A DNA stretch of 64,000 nucleotides, taken from the NCBI RefSeq assembly GCF_900465315.1, contig NZ_UBIX01000004.1. One strand, given 5' to 3'. Position 1 is the stretch's first letter. Each line of letters starts with the position of its first letter. The translations under genes were made by a program, and so were the position numbers. Below the pieces are notes generated by a model. That model saw only the letters and a program-made list of their open reading frames with translations, made no database searches and had not been told where the DNA came from. Of this stretch, positions 55,315 through 62,770 are shown piece by piece. The DNA is from Asaia bogorensis_B (lineage in GTDB: Bacteria; Pseudomonadota; Alphaproteobacteria; Acetobacterales; Acetobacteraceae).

Positions 55315-55614
55315 TGGCGATTTCTAGTCTGCCGCGCGTCAGAGAAAGGTTTTGTCCTATCTTCTGCTCAGGGGCAATCGTTCTTTGAAGCCCCGACTGG
55401 CCAGACTGAGAAACGCGGTGTGTCGCCATCTTGATGAATGGGGGCTGGGTTTGCGGAGGTACGGCGTCCCGATGTAAGGCTTCGCCCTATCTCGCCCAAT
55501 GACAATCACCCCCTGAATATCTGATTGAGCGAGTCAGGAATCCCGGTGGATTGCTGCTGGCCGCACACAAGACAAACCCGTGCATGCATGAAGCCAGCAG
55601 CAAAAAATCGTGCC
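55315..55614. other. Intergenic region between convergent operons
   Basis: 300 bases without a supported gene between the ferritin-like pair and the LDH2-type dehydrogenase. Apart from the inverted repeat at 55551-55603, I see no feature in it. Confidence 0.55.
55551..55603. repeat. Perfect 11-bp inverted repeat in convergent region
   Basis: TTGCTGCTGGC at 55551-55561 and GCCAGCAGCAA at 55593-55603, separated by 31 bases that include TGCATGCA. It lies 11 bases beyond the dehydrogenase stop. A run of six A follows on the plus strand, which is a T run before the hairpin on the minus strand, so it is not a canonical terminator in either direction, though it can fold in both transcripts. Confidence 0.6.
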
Positions 55615-56661
55615 TTATGCCTTGGCTCCGATCAGATCGAGAAGGCGCTCCGTATCCGGGTCAACCGGGATGCCAAGGTCTGAACGGAGATCGGCTTCTT
55701 CCCACTCCTTGTCCCCCGGTGCACAGACCGGCACCCCCGGCTCTGCTGCGGGTGAGGCCCGTAGAAGGTCGAGATAGTCCCTCATTCCTGCTTCAAAGGC
55801 GTCTTGTCCGATGAAGCGCTTCGGGTCGAAAGCCACCATGACATGACCGACGTTTTGCGGCTTGTGGCCTTCCTGGGCCGCAGCCGTCGAGGTCATGATG
55901 GGATCAGGGTCCGCTCCCGACAGAACGGCTGAAAGGATTGTGACCATACCCGCCAGAGCCGCGCCCTTATGGCCATAGGCCATGCCCCCCAAAGGTTGCA
56001 GGAACCGCGCCTGATTGGCGTCCAGTGTGGGGTGCCCCTCTTCATTCAGGGCGACCTCCGGTGGCAGGGGCAGGCCGAGGCTGCGATAAAGCTTCACCCG
56101 GTTGAAGGGAATGGACGATGTTGCCATGTCGAGCAGCCAGGGACGCCTGTCCCGCACGGGGGCCGCCATGGCGATGGGATTTGTGCCGTGGAACGGTGCC
56201 CGTCCGCCGGAGAGTGCCACAGCAGGATCGGAATTGCTCAGGACGAGCGACACAAAACCCTGCTCGGCAGCTGCCAGCGCGTAGGCTCCGCCAGCGCCAT
56301 AATGGGTGGAGTGATGTACGGTGACGGCCCCAATGCCCGCGTGGCGTGCCAGCGTGATCGCCTCATCCATAGCTTCATAGGATGCAGCATGGGCAAGTCC
56401 GAAATCGGCGTCCAGACGGCCGGTTGCCGGTGCTGTCTGTATAAAGGTGCGTTGTGGCTGTGTGTTGACGCCCCCTCTTTTCAGCATGTCGACATAGTAG
56501 CCGATCAGTCGTACGCCGTGACTGTCTGTCCCAAGGCGTGAGGCATGCATCATGGCGCGCACGGTCTGGGAAGCATCCTCCGGCCGTGCACCGGCAGCGA
56601 CGAGTTTTGCCTGACAGGCTTCGGCCAGACGAGGGGCCGGATAACGATTGGCAGTGTCCAT
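55615..56661 (-). CDS. LDH2-family malate/lactate/ureidoglycolate-type dehydrogenase
   Basis: 348 residues from the ATG at 56661 (GGGA upstream); the ATG at 56676 overlaps the previous stop and is an alternative. Family motifs: TDSHGVRLIGYYVDML with catalytic His, VHHSTHYGAGGAYALAA, FHGTNPIAMAAP and LQPLGGMAYGHKGAAL. It oxidises a 2-hydroxy acid with NAD(P); which one is not decided. It is the last gene of the GntR-linked carboxylate module. Confidence 0.85.
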   Translation of the reverse strand: MDTANRYPAPRLAEACQAKLVAAGARPEDASQTVRAMMHASRLGTDSHGVRLIGYYVDMLKRGGVNTQPQRTFIQTAPATGRLDADFGLAHAASYEAMDEAITLARHAGIGAVTVHHSTHYGAGGAYALAAAEQGFVSLVLSNSDPAVALSGGRAPFHGTNPIAMAAPVRDRRPWLLDMATSSIPFNRVKLYRSLGLPLPPEVALNEEGHPTLDANQARFLQPLGGMAYGHKGAALAGMVTILSAVLSGADPDPIMTSTAAAQEGHKPQNVGHVMVAFDPKRFIGQDAFEAGMRDYLDLLRASPAAEPGVPVCAPGDKEWEEADLRSDLGIPVDPDTERLLDLIGAKA

Positions 56662-56672
56662 GAGATCCCGTT

Positions 56673-57962
56673 TCATCGGTTATGTGTGCCGAGCATCTTG
56701 TGTGCCCGTTCGCGGTCCAGCGCGCCCTGCCATGCTGCAAGAACAACCGGCGCAACGCAATTGCCTGCAAGATTGCCTACCGCCCGGGCAATACCGCTAA
56801 ACCAGTCGACGGCAATCAGCAGGACAAGACTCGAAAGCGGGATGGATGGTGCGGCGGCAAGGGTTGCCGCCAGCACGACGATGGCAATTCCCGGCACGCC
56901 ATGTGCACCCTTCGATGTGATGAGGGCCGTAGCCAGCATTGATAGAATCTGTGTGAGCGTGAGAGGCGTGTGGGTGACTTCGGCCAGAAAGACCACCGCA
57001 AAACCAAGATAGATCGACAGGGCATCAAGGTTGAGAGAATAGCCTGCCGGAACGACAAGCCCCACCACCTGTCGGGAAATGCCCATGGCTTCAAGCTTGG
57101 TCATGATGCTGGGCAGCACAGAATCCGAGCTTGTCGTGGCGGTGACGATCAGGATTTCCTCACGGAAATAACGCGCAAAATGCAGAGGGTTGATTTTGCA
57201 AAAAGCCAGCAGCCCACCCAGGATGAAGATGATGAAGAAAGCGATGGCGGTGAAGTAGAGGATGACGAACACCGCCAGGTGATCGATGGCATCAAGCCCG
57301 TATTCCGCCACCGTCATCGCCACAGCGCCAAACACCCCAAGCGGCGCTGTCATGATGATCACACGCATCATGCGTGAGAAGAGTGAGGAGAAACTCTCGA
57401 TCAGGCGCGTCACCGGAGCCCCTGCTTCGCCAAGTCGCGACAGGCAGCAGCCAAGTAGTACGGCGAAAAACAGGATCTGAAGAATATTGCCTTCAGCAAA
57501 AGCGGCCACAGGGGAGCGGGGAATGAGGTTGAGAATGAACCCCGTTATGCCCTGACCGTGCAACGCATGGGCATTGGCGGCATAGCTGGCAACGGCGTGC
57601 GCATCTTCGGGGCTGGGCGTGTAGCTCATGCCACGCCCCGGATGGAGCAGGAGTGCCGCCCCGACCGAAAGCAGCAGAACCAGTGTGGTCATGGCCTCGA
57701 AATAGATGAGCGCCCGGCTGCCGAGTTTCCCCACGGCGCCCAGAGAGCCAGCGCCGGTGATGCCGCTCACGACAATGCAGAACAGAAGCGGCCCGACAAT
57801 CATCAGGATAAGACGCAGGAAGAGATCGGTCAGCCACCGGCATTGATGGGCGAGCTGGGGCCCAAACAGACCGAGCGCTATGCCAGCCAGCGTGGCGATA
57901 ATGACCTGAACGAAGATACCGGGGCGATAACGGGCGGATCGTTTCAGGTCATGGGTGCTCAA
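56673..57962 (-). CDS. dctA: DAACS family dicarboxylate/amino acid:cation symporter (DctA-like)
   Basis: 429 residues with the glutamate-transporter fold. Signature elements: TATTSSDSVLPSIMTKLE (serine-rich hairpin), GYSLNLDALSIYLGFAVVFLAEV (helix 7, usually GYSFNLDGT) and ITSKGAHGVPGIAIVVLAA (second hairpin). The changes around the substrate motifs suggest a specificity off the standard C4-dicarboxylate. It follows the TonB receptor by 65 bases and precedes the dehydrogenase. Confidence 0.9.
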   Translation of the reverse strand: MSTHDLKRSARYRPGIFVQVIIATLAGIALGLFGPQLAHQCRWLTDLFLRLILMIVGPLLFCIVVSGITGAGSLGAVGKLGSRALIYFEAMTTLVLLLSVGAALLLHPGRGMSYTPSPEDAHAVASYAANAHALHGQGITGFILNLIPRSPVAAFAEGNILQILFFAVLLGCCLSRLGEAGAPVTRLIESFSSLFSRMMRVIIMTAPLGVFGAVAMTVAEYGLDAIDHLAVFVILYFTAIAFFIIFILGGLLAFCKINPLHFARYFREEILIVTATTSSDSVLPSIMTKLEAMGISRQVVGLVVPAGYSLNLDALSIYLGFAVVFLAEVTHTPLTLTQILSMLATALITSKGAHGVPGIAIVVLAATLAAAPSIPLSSLVLLIAVDWFSGIARAVGNLAGNCVAPVVLAAWQGALDRERAHKMLGTHNR

Positions 57963-58027
57963 ATCGGCTCTCCGGTCGGGTGGGGTGGAGCAGAGTGCCC
58001 CACCTCAGGGGTGGTCGTATCGTGCGA

Positions 58028-60397
58028 TCAATAGGTTACGTTGATCTTCGCACCGACGAAACGGGGCAGGCCGGGAATGACGCCATAGAAAGTCGCCTGC
58101 GTACCGCCTGACAGCCAGTAGCGCCGGTCGGCCAGATTCTGCCCATAAACAGTGAGCGACCAGTGTTGCTTGGGCGCCGCAAAGGTCAGGAAGGAGTTGA
58201 GCAGGAAATAGGCCGGTGCACGATAGATGCCGCCATCGCCAATATGCTGCGGCTGTGTCTGGGCGCCACGATAGTTGTAATCGACGTCGAAACTCATGCG
58301 ATAATCGGCAAATACGTTCCAGCTATACACGGCAGCGCCGGACAGGGTGAGATTGGCAAGCCCCATATTGTAGCCATTGTAGTTGGTATAGACGGGCGAC
58401 CAGACACCGGTAGAAGCAAATTGTGCCGTGGTGGCGCTGCGATTCAGGCTCTGGAACTGGGTGTACACACCATTCTGGTACCCAAAATTCTGGGTGAGCA
58501 CGAGCCCGTGAAACGGATGGGCCTCCATGTCGAATTCGGCACCGTAGATATAGGAGCGCGGGGCGTTTACATAGCCACCCAGCACGCCGTAGGGGGGCAC
58601 CAGGATACTGCCAAGGATCTGCTGGTCGCGGTAATCATAATAGAACCCGGCCGCATTGAAGCGCAGGCGGCGGTTGAACAGCATGGATTTGAAGCCGCCC
58701 TCATAGGTGAGTACGGATTCAGGCTTGAAGGGGCGAAGCTGGTTGGCGTTCTGGGTGATATTGGCCGAGAAGCCGCCGGGCTTGAACCCCTTGGAGAAGA
58801 TGGCATAGCCCATGATATTGGGCGTAACCTGATACTGCGCCCCGACACGGCCACCGAACTGGTTGGTGAGTGCGCCCGAATTACCGAAATTGGTTTGCGA
58901 GGTGGCGAGTCCGGTATTCAGATTGACGTTGGTGCTCGTCAGATTGAGCATCTGGCGGTCGTCGGAATCGTGGTTGATCGCGCCGATCAGCGTGAGCTTG
59001 GGCAGGATGCGGTAGCTAAGCTGCACGTACTGGTTGAAGTTCTGCTGGTTCTGACGATAGGACGTCTCGTTCAGCGGCGTGGTGCCGGGACGATCGGAGC
59101 TGTCGTACCAGAAGCTCTGTGCCATGCGCGAGCGGCTGTAATACAGACCGGTTTCCCAGTGGAAGCGTGCTTTCGGGTCACGCGATTCCAGCTTTACTTC
59201 CTGCGAAAACACGTTGGTCTGGTTGTTGCGGAACATGTTGCCATAGGATTTGACCGAGTTGGTCTGGTTCGTCAGCTCATGCTCGTCAACCATCTCATAG
59301 GCGCTTTGTGACCACAGACGTGCCCAGTTGAATTCCTTGGTGTAGCGCACATTCGCGCCCCAGAATAGATTATCCTCACGCGGCTTCGTATTGTTTGGGT
59401 TGATGCCAATGATCTTGGCAAAACGCGGGTCGAGACCCCATGCCGTCTGGTAGATATCCCCCGTGATGGGCACACCGTAGGAATTATAGAGATTGTGACC
59501 TGAGGAGGATTCCGACTGGTCGGTTGTCCAGTGGCCCCCGATATCAAGGCGCGAGGTCTCGTCAATCTTCCAGCGCAGTTTGCCACGCAGCGCGCCGATA
59601 TTGCTATTGCCGTACCCTGTGCCCTGCGCATTGTGCTGAAAGCCGCCACCCGTGAGGGACTGCCCGGCAATGCGATAGGACACGCTTTTTGACAGTGGCC
59701 CCGAAACGAAGCCCTCGACGCGATTGCGCCCGTAGCTGGCGATATCCTCCGTCAGGCCCGCATGGAATTGCTGCGTAGGATCGCCCGTGTGGAAGTTGAT
59801 CTCGCCGCCGGTGGTGGGCTGACCATGCGTGAAGCCTGAGGCACCAGGGGCGACGGACACATCATCCATATCGAACAGGATACCCGTGGTCATGATGCTG
59901 ACCGGATAGGCGATGCCATCGACATAGGGCATGACCGATGGGGTGTTATTCTGGGTAAAATCCATCAGCCCCACGCCACGCAGGGCGAAATTGAGGGCGG
60001 CGCTGCCAAAGCTCGGCTGGATGGTCAGGTTGGGTGCCACGCGCACGATATCTGTCAGCTGCCGAACGTTCCGGTTCTGCAATTCCTGACGGGACAGAAC
60101 GGTTTCGGAATGAGCATCATGCTGGCCTGCACTGGTCACGCCGCGCCGCGCCGAGACATGCACGGTTTCACTGCTACCCGCGAGGGATGACGGGCGACGG
60201 GCACCCGCCTGACGATGCACATTTGCCTTGCTGGACTTGCTGTGCAGCGCCGGTTTTGCGCTCTGGCCGGCGGCGTTGGCCGGGCTGATCCAGGCTGTCG
60301 CGCCCATCAAGAGGGGACATGCTGCAAACGTCGTGACGAGAAGCGCGGCACGACACGAGAAGGGGCGGGCAGGGCGTGATGTCGCAAGGGGTGGCAT
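58028..60397 (-). CDS. TonB-dependent outer membrane receptor (789 aa)
   Basis: 789 residues with a signal peptide to about residue 43 (SPANAAG), a TonB box-like SETVHVSARR, a plug (NVRQLTDIVRVAPNLTIQPSF, LRGVGLMDF) and a barrel ending VGAKINVTY. It resembles the FecA/CirA-like receptors of alphaproteobacteria used for aromatic or carboxylate compounds as well as siderophores. GGAG lies six bases before ATG. It heads the receptor-dctA-dehydrogenase operon, divergent from a GntR regulator, which argues for uptake of the same carboxylate. Confidence 0.9.
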   Translation of the reverse strand: MPPLATSRPARPFSCRAALLVTTFAACPLLMGATAWISPANAAGQSAKPALHSKSSKANVHRQAGARRPSSLAGSSETVHVSARRGVTSAGQHDAHSETVLSRQELQNRNVRQLTDIVRVAPNLTIQPSFGSAALNFALRGVGLMDFTQNNTPSVMPYVDGIAYPVSIMTTGILFDMDDVSVAPGASGFTHGQPTTGGEINFHTGDPTQQFHAGLTEDIASYGRNRVEGFVSGPLSKSVSYRIAGQSLTGGGFQHNAQGTGYGNSNIGALRGKLRWKIDETSRLDIGGHWTTDQSESSSGHNLYNSYGVPITGDIYQTAWGLDPRFAKIIGINPNNTKPREDNLFWGANVRYTKEFNWARLWSQSAYEMVDEHELTNQTNSVKSYGNMFRNNQTNVFSQEVKLESRDPKARFHWETGLYYSRSRMAQSFWYDSSDRPGTTPLNETSYRQNQQNFNQYVQLSYRILPKLTLIGAINHDSDDRQMLNLTSTNVNLNTGLATSQTNFGNSGALTNQFGGRVGAQYQVTPNIMGYAIFSKGFKPGGFSANITQNANQLRPFKPESVLTYEGGFKSMLFNRRLRFNAAGFYYDYRDQQILGSILVPPYGVLGGYVNAPRSYIYGAEFDMEAHPFHGLVLTQNFGYQNGVYTQFQSLNRSATTAQFASTGVWSPVYTNYNGYNMGLANLTLSGAAVYSWNVFADYRMSFDVDYNYRGAQTQPQHIGDGGIYRAPAYFLLNSFLTFAAPKQHWSLTVYGQNLADRRYWLSGGTQATFYGVIPGLPRFVGAKINVTY

Positions 60398-60447
60398 CTA
60401 TGACTCCGGGCATCAGGATGGCAGGCAGCGGCTCGATGGGAAACTTC

Positions 60448-60477
60448 TTGTATACCAATTAGAATACAATTGTGTTC
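60448..60477. promoter_or_regulatory. GntR-type operators in divergent promoter
   Basis: Two sites are adjacent. TTGTATACCAA at 60448-60458 is close to the FCD-subfamily TTGTATACAA pattern. GAATACAATTGTGTTC at 60462-60477 is a 16-bp inverted repeat with one mismatched pair. They lie in the A+T-rich spot about 50-80 bases upstream of the TonB receptor and 120-150 bases upstream of the GntR gene. Confidence 0.65.
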
Positions 60478-60599
60478 AATTCAACTTCGGAATGAAAAAA
60501 AGAGCGGGAACCGTTTCATTTCGTATCATCACCGAGTGGATGGCGGTGACCTGCGTGCCGGTGCTTGCCCAAGTCCGGGGAGATGGGCATAAAACGGGT

Positions 60600-61322
60600 A
60601 TGCTCTACGAAAACAGGCTTCCTGAAGACAGGTCCTATGAGAAAAGCGAACCGGAACGTGCCAGCGGGCTCGTGATCGAGGAAAAGATCATTCGCGCCGT
60701 TCTTTCGGGGCGGATTGCGCCTGGCGAACGTTTCGGTGAGAAAGAGGTCGGAGAGATCTTCGGCGTCTCGCGCACGATGGTGCGTGAGGCCATGATCAGG
60801 CTTAGCTCACGCGGTCTGGTGGATGTCACGCCGCGCCGCGGCTGGTTTGTGATCGAGCCCAGCGTGGCGGAAGCCCGGGAGGTGATCGAGGCGCGCCGTG
60901 CGGTCGAATCGGGGCTGATTCTGGATCACGGTCTAGTAGGGCCGGAGGCGATTGCCCGGCTCCGCAGTCATCTCGTTGCGCAGCAGAGTGCGATTGAAGG
61001 GCAGGATCTGACGCGACGCTCTTATCTGCTCGGGCATTTTCACGTTCATATTGCCGATGTGCTTGGCAATTCGGTCATTGCCAATATTCTTGAGAACCTC
61101 ACAGCACGCACGGTGCTGATCGCTGCGCTCTACCAGTCGGATGAGGATGCCCAGCATTCCTGCCACGATCATGAAGCGCTGATTGTTGCGATGGAGCGTG
61201 GTGATCGTGATGAGGCGCTGCGTATCACGCGCGATCATCTGATACACCTGGAAAAGGCGCTGCGTAATCGCGCTCGCAGTAACCGTCATGATCGCCTGCA
61301 CGAGGCGCTGGCCGAGCCGTAA
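60600..61322 (+). CDS. GntR family regulator, FCD subfamily
   Basis: 240 residues from the ATG at 60600; the frame is open from 60228, with further ATGs at 60492 and 60540, but the shorter form fits the family. The winged helix (about residues 30-80) has PGERFGEKEVGEIFGVSRTMVREAMIRL. The FCD ligand domain has the metal-binding His set (HFHVHIADVLGNS, HDHEALIVAMERGDRDEALRITRDHLIHLEKAL). FCD proteins sense small organic acids, matching the divergent carboxylate module. Confidence 0.88.
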   Translation: MLYENRLPEDRSYEKSEPERASGLVIEEKIIRAVLSGRIAPGERFGEKEVGEIFGVSRTMVREAMIRLSSRGLVDVTPRRGWFVIEPSVAEAREVIEARRAVESGLILDHGLVGPEAIARLRSHLVAQQSAIEGQDLTRRSYLLGHFHVHIADVLGNSVIANILENLTARTVLIAALYQSDEDAQHSCHDHEALIVAMERGDRDEALRITRDHLIHLEKALRNRARSNRHDRLHEALAEP

Positions 61323-61471
61323 CCCTGATGGCGTCGGGCTTGTCGGGCCTGATGCGCTTGCAGGCGCGTCTCGACAAGGTTGCTCGGCAAAGGCACAGAT
61401 AGGTCAGACCTTTTACTGAGCACGATACAAACAATTACCTCTGTCAGGATTGCAGGGCTAAGCCCTTGGTC

Positions 61472-62524
61472 ATGACGATCTCGCCAGCGCCTTTCCCGAT
61501 CCTTGAGCCCAGTCAGGCTGCGACCCTTCCATCCGAGGTGCTCCGCCACCCTGTTTTCGGCAAGGATCTGCGCGTCGGCACGCGTGCATCGCCTCTGGCG
61601 CTGGTACAGACGCGCAGCTTTATGGCGCAACTGGGCGAGGCCTTTCCCTTCCTGGAAATCTTCGGCTCGGTGAAAGAGCATCCGATCTCGACCCGTGGTG
61701 ACCGTGATCAGGCGCGGCGTCTGGCAGAGATCGGCGGCAAGGGGCTTTTTTCCCGTGAAATCCATGAGGCGCTCAGGGTGGGCGACATCGATTTTGCCGT
61801 GCATAGCCTCAAGGATCTGGAAACCTTTCTGCCGGACGATCTGATGCTGGGTTGCGTCCTACGTCGCGAAGACCCCCGTGACGGGCTGGTTCTGCGGCAT
61901 CGCGATGCTGTCCGCTCCGGTGGTGATCCACTGGACTGCCTGCCAAAAGGCGCCCTGATTGGCTGCGCTTCGGTAAGGCGTCAGGCGCAGCTTCTCGCGC
62001 GCCGTCCCGATCTGCGTTTCTGCCTCATCCGCGGCAACGTCCAGACGCGTCTGGCCAAGCTGGAGGCCGGGGCGTGCGACGCCACATTCCTGGCGCTCGC
62101 CGGGATGAAACGTCTGGGAATGGGGGCTCGGGTCGATGTGATTTTCGAACCCGACGATATGCTCCCGGCTTGTGGTCAGGGGATTATCGGCATCACCTTG
62201 CGCCGCCGTGATGCGGGTGCCCGCGCGCTCATGCCTGCTCTGGAGGACAGGACCGCGCGTTATGCCGCAACGGCAGAGCGTGCATTGCTGGCCGGTCTGG
62301 ACGGATCATGCCGGACGCCGGTGGGCGGTTATGCCACCATCGCCGGGCAGGTCCTGACCCTGCATGGGCTTGTGGCGTCTGAGGATGGCAGTTTCATGCT
62401 GCGTCGTTCCCTAAAAGGCAGCGTGGATGAGGCGGCCTTATTGGGAACTGAACTGGCCGGTATCCTGCGTCGTGATACACCAGCCCGGATATTCGATGCG
62501 TTGATTGGCCAACCCGGCTGGTAA
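61472..62524 (+). CDS. hemC: Hydroxymethylbilane synthase (porphobilinogen deaminase)
   Basis: 350 residues from the ATG at 61472 (TTG at 61466 is in frame). Family motifs: VGTRASPLALVQT, HSLKDLETFLPDDL, GCASVRRQAQLLARRPDL, RGNVQTRLAKL, and the dipyrromethane cofactor Cys in GLDGSCRTPVGGY. An N-terminal extension of about 35 residues is longer than in E. coli. It polymerises four porphobilinogens for haem. Immediately downstream lies a terminator, then the haem enzyme catalase-peroxidase. Confidence 0.93.
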   Translation: MTISPAPFPILEPSQAATLPSEVLRHPVFGKDLRVGTRASPLALVQTRSFMAQLGEAFPFLEIFGSVKEHPISTRGDRDQARRLAEIGGKGLFSREIHEALRVGDIDFAVHSLKDLETFLPDDLMLGCVLRREDPRDGLVLRHRDAVRSGGDPLDCLPKGALIGCASVRRQAQLLARRPDLRFCLIRGNVQTRLAKLEAGACDATFLALAGMKRLGMGARVDVIFEPDDMLPACGQGIIGITLRRRDAGARALMPALEDRTARYAATAERALLAGLDGSCRTPVGGYATIAGQVLTLHGLVASEDGSFMLRRSLKGSVDEAALLGTELAGILRRDTPARIFDALIGQPGW

Positions 62525-62562
62525 CACCCGTCCGAACTTTTCCTGATCTCTGATTACGGCGT

Positions 62563-62590
62563 GTCCTGTCTGGTGAGGCAGGGCATTTTT
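62563..62590 (+). terminator. Rho-independent terminator after hemC
   Basis: An 8-bp stem (GTCCTGTC at 62563-62570 with GGCAGGGC at 62577-62584, G-T pairs included), loop TGGTGA, then T5. It begins 39 bases after the hemC stop. Confidence 0.8.
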
Positions 62591-62608
62591 CGTTGTGGAT
62601 AAACACGG

Positions 62609-62624
62609 CGAGAAAATTTTCTCG
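62609..62624. promoter_or_regulatory. 16-bp perfect palindrome upstream of katG
   Basis: CGAGAAAATTTTCTCG is perfectly symmetric and stands 147 bases upstream of the catalase-peroxidase ATG, right after the hemC terminator. It looks like an operator for a dimeric regulator, or the stem of an RNA element. It does not fit the OxyR four-ATAG pattern, and no regulator gene is adjacent. Confidence 0.5.
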
Positions 62625-62770
62625 TCATGGCAATTACAGAATCAGGGTTTTTCCTGTCAGAGATATAGAGACAAACGGTTGGATCAATAAGAATGAAGTC
62701 CATAGGACAGAAACAACAGTAATGACCCGGAACAGGAGCGGGTCATTCGTGATTGTTCTGGAGTCTGGAA

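Noticed and set aside
58163..59311. 382-codon plus-strand frame opposite the TonB receptor
   Set aside because: Antisense shadow of the receptor gene, with no domain and no ribosome site.
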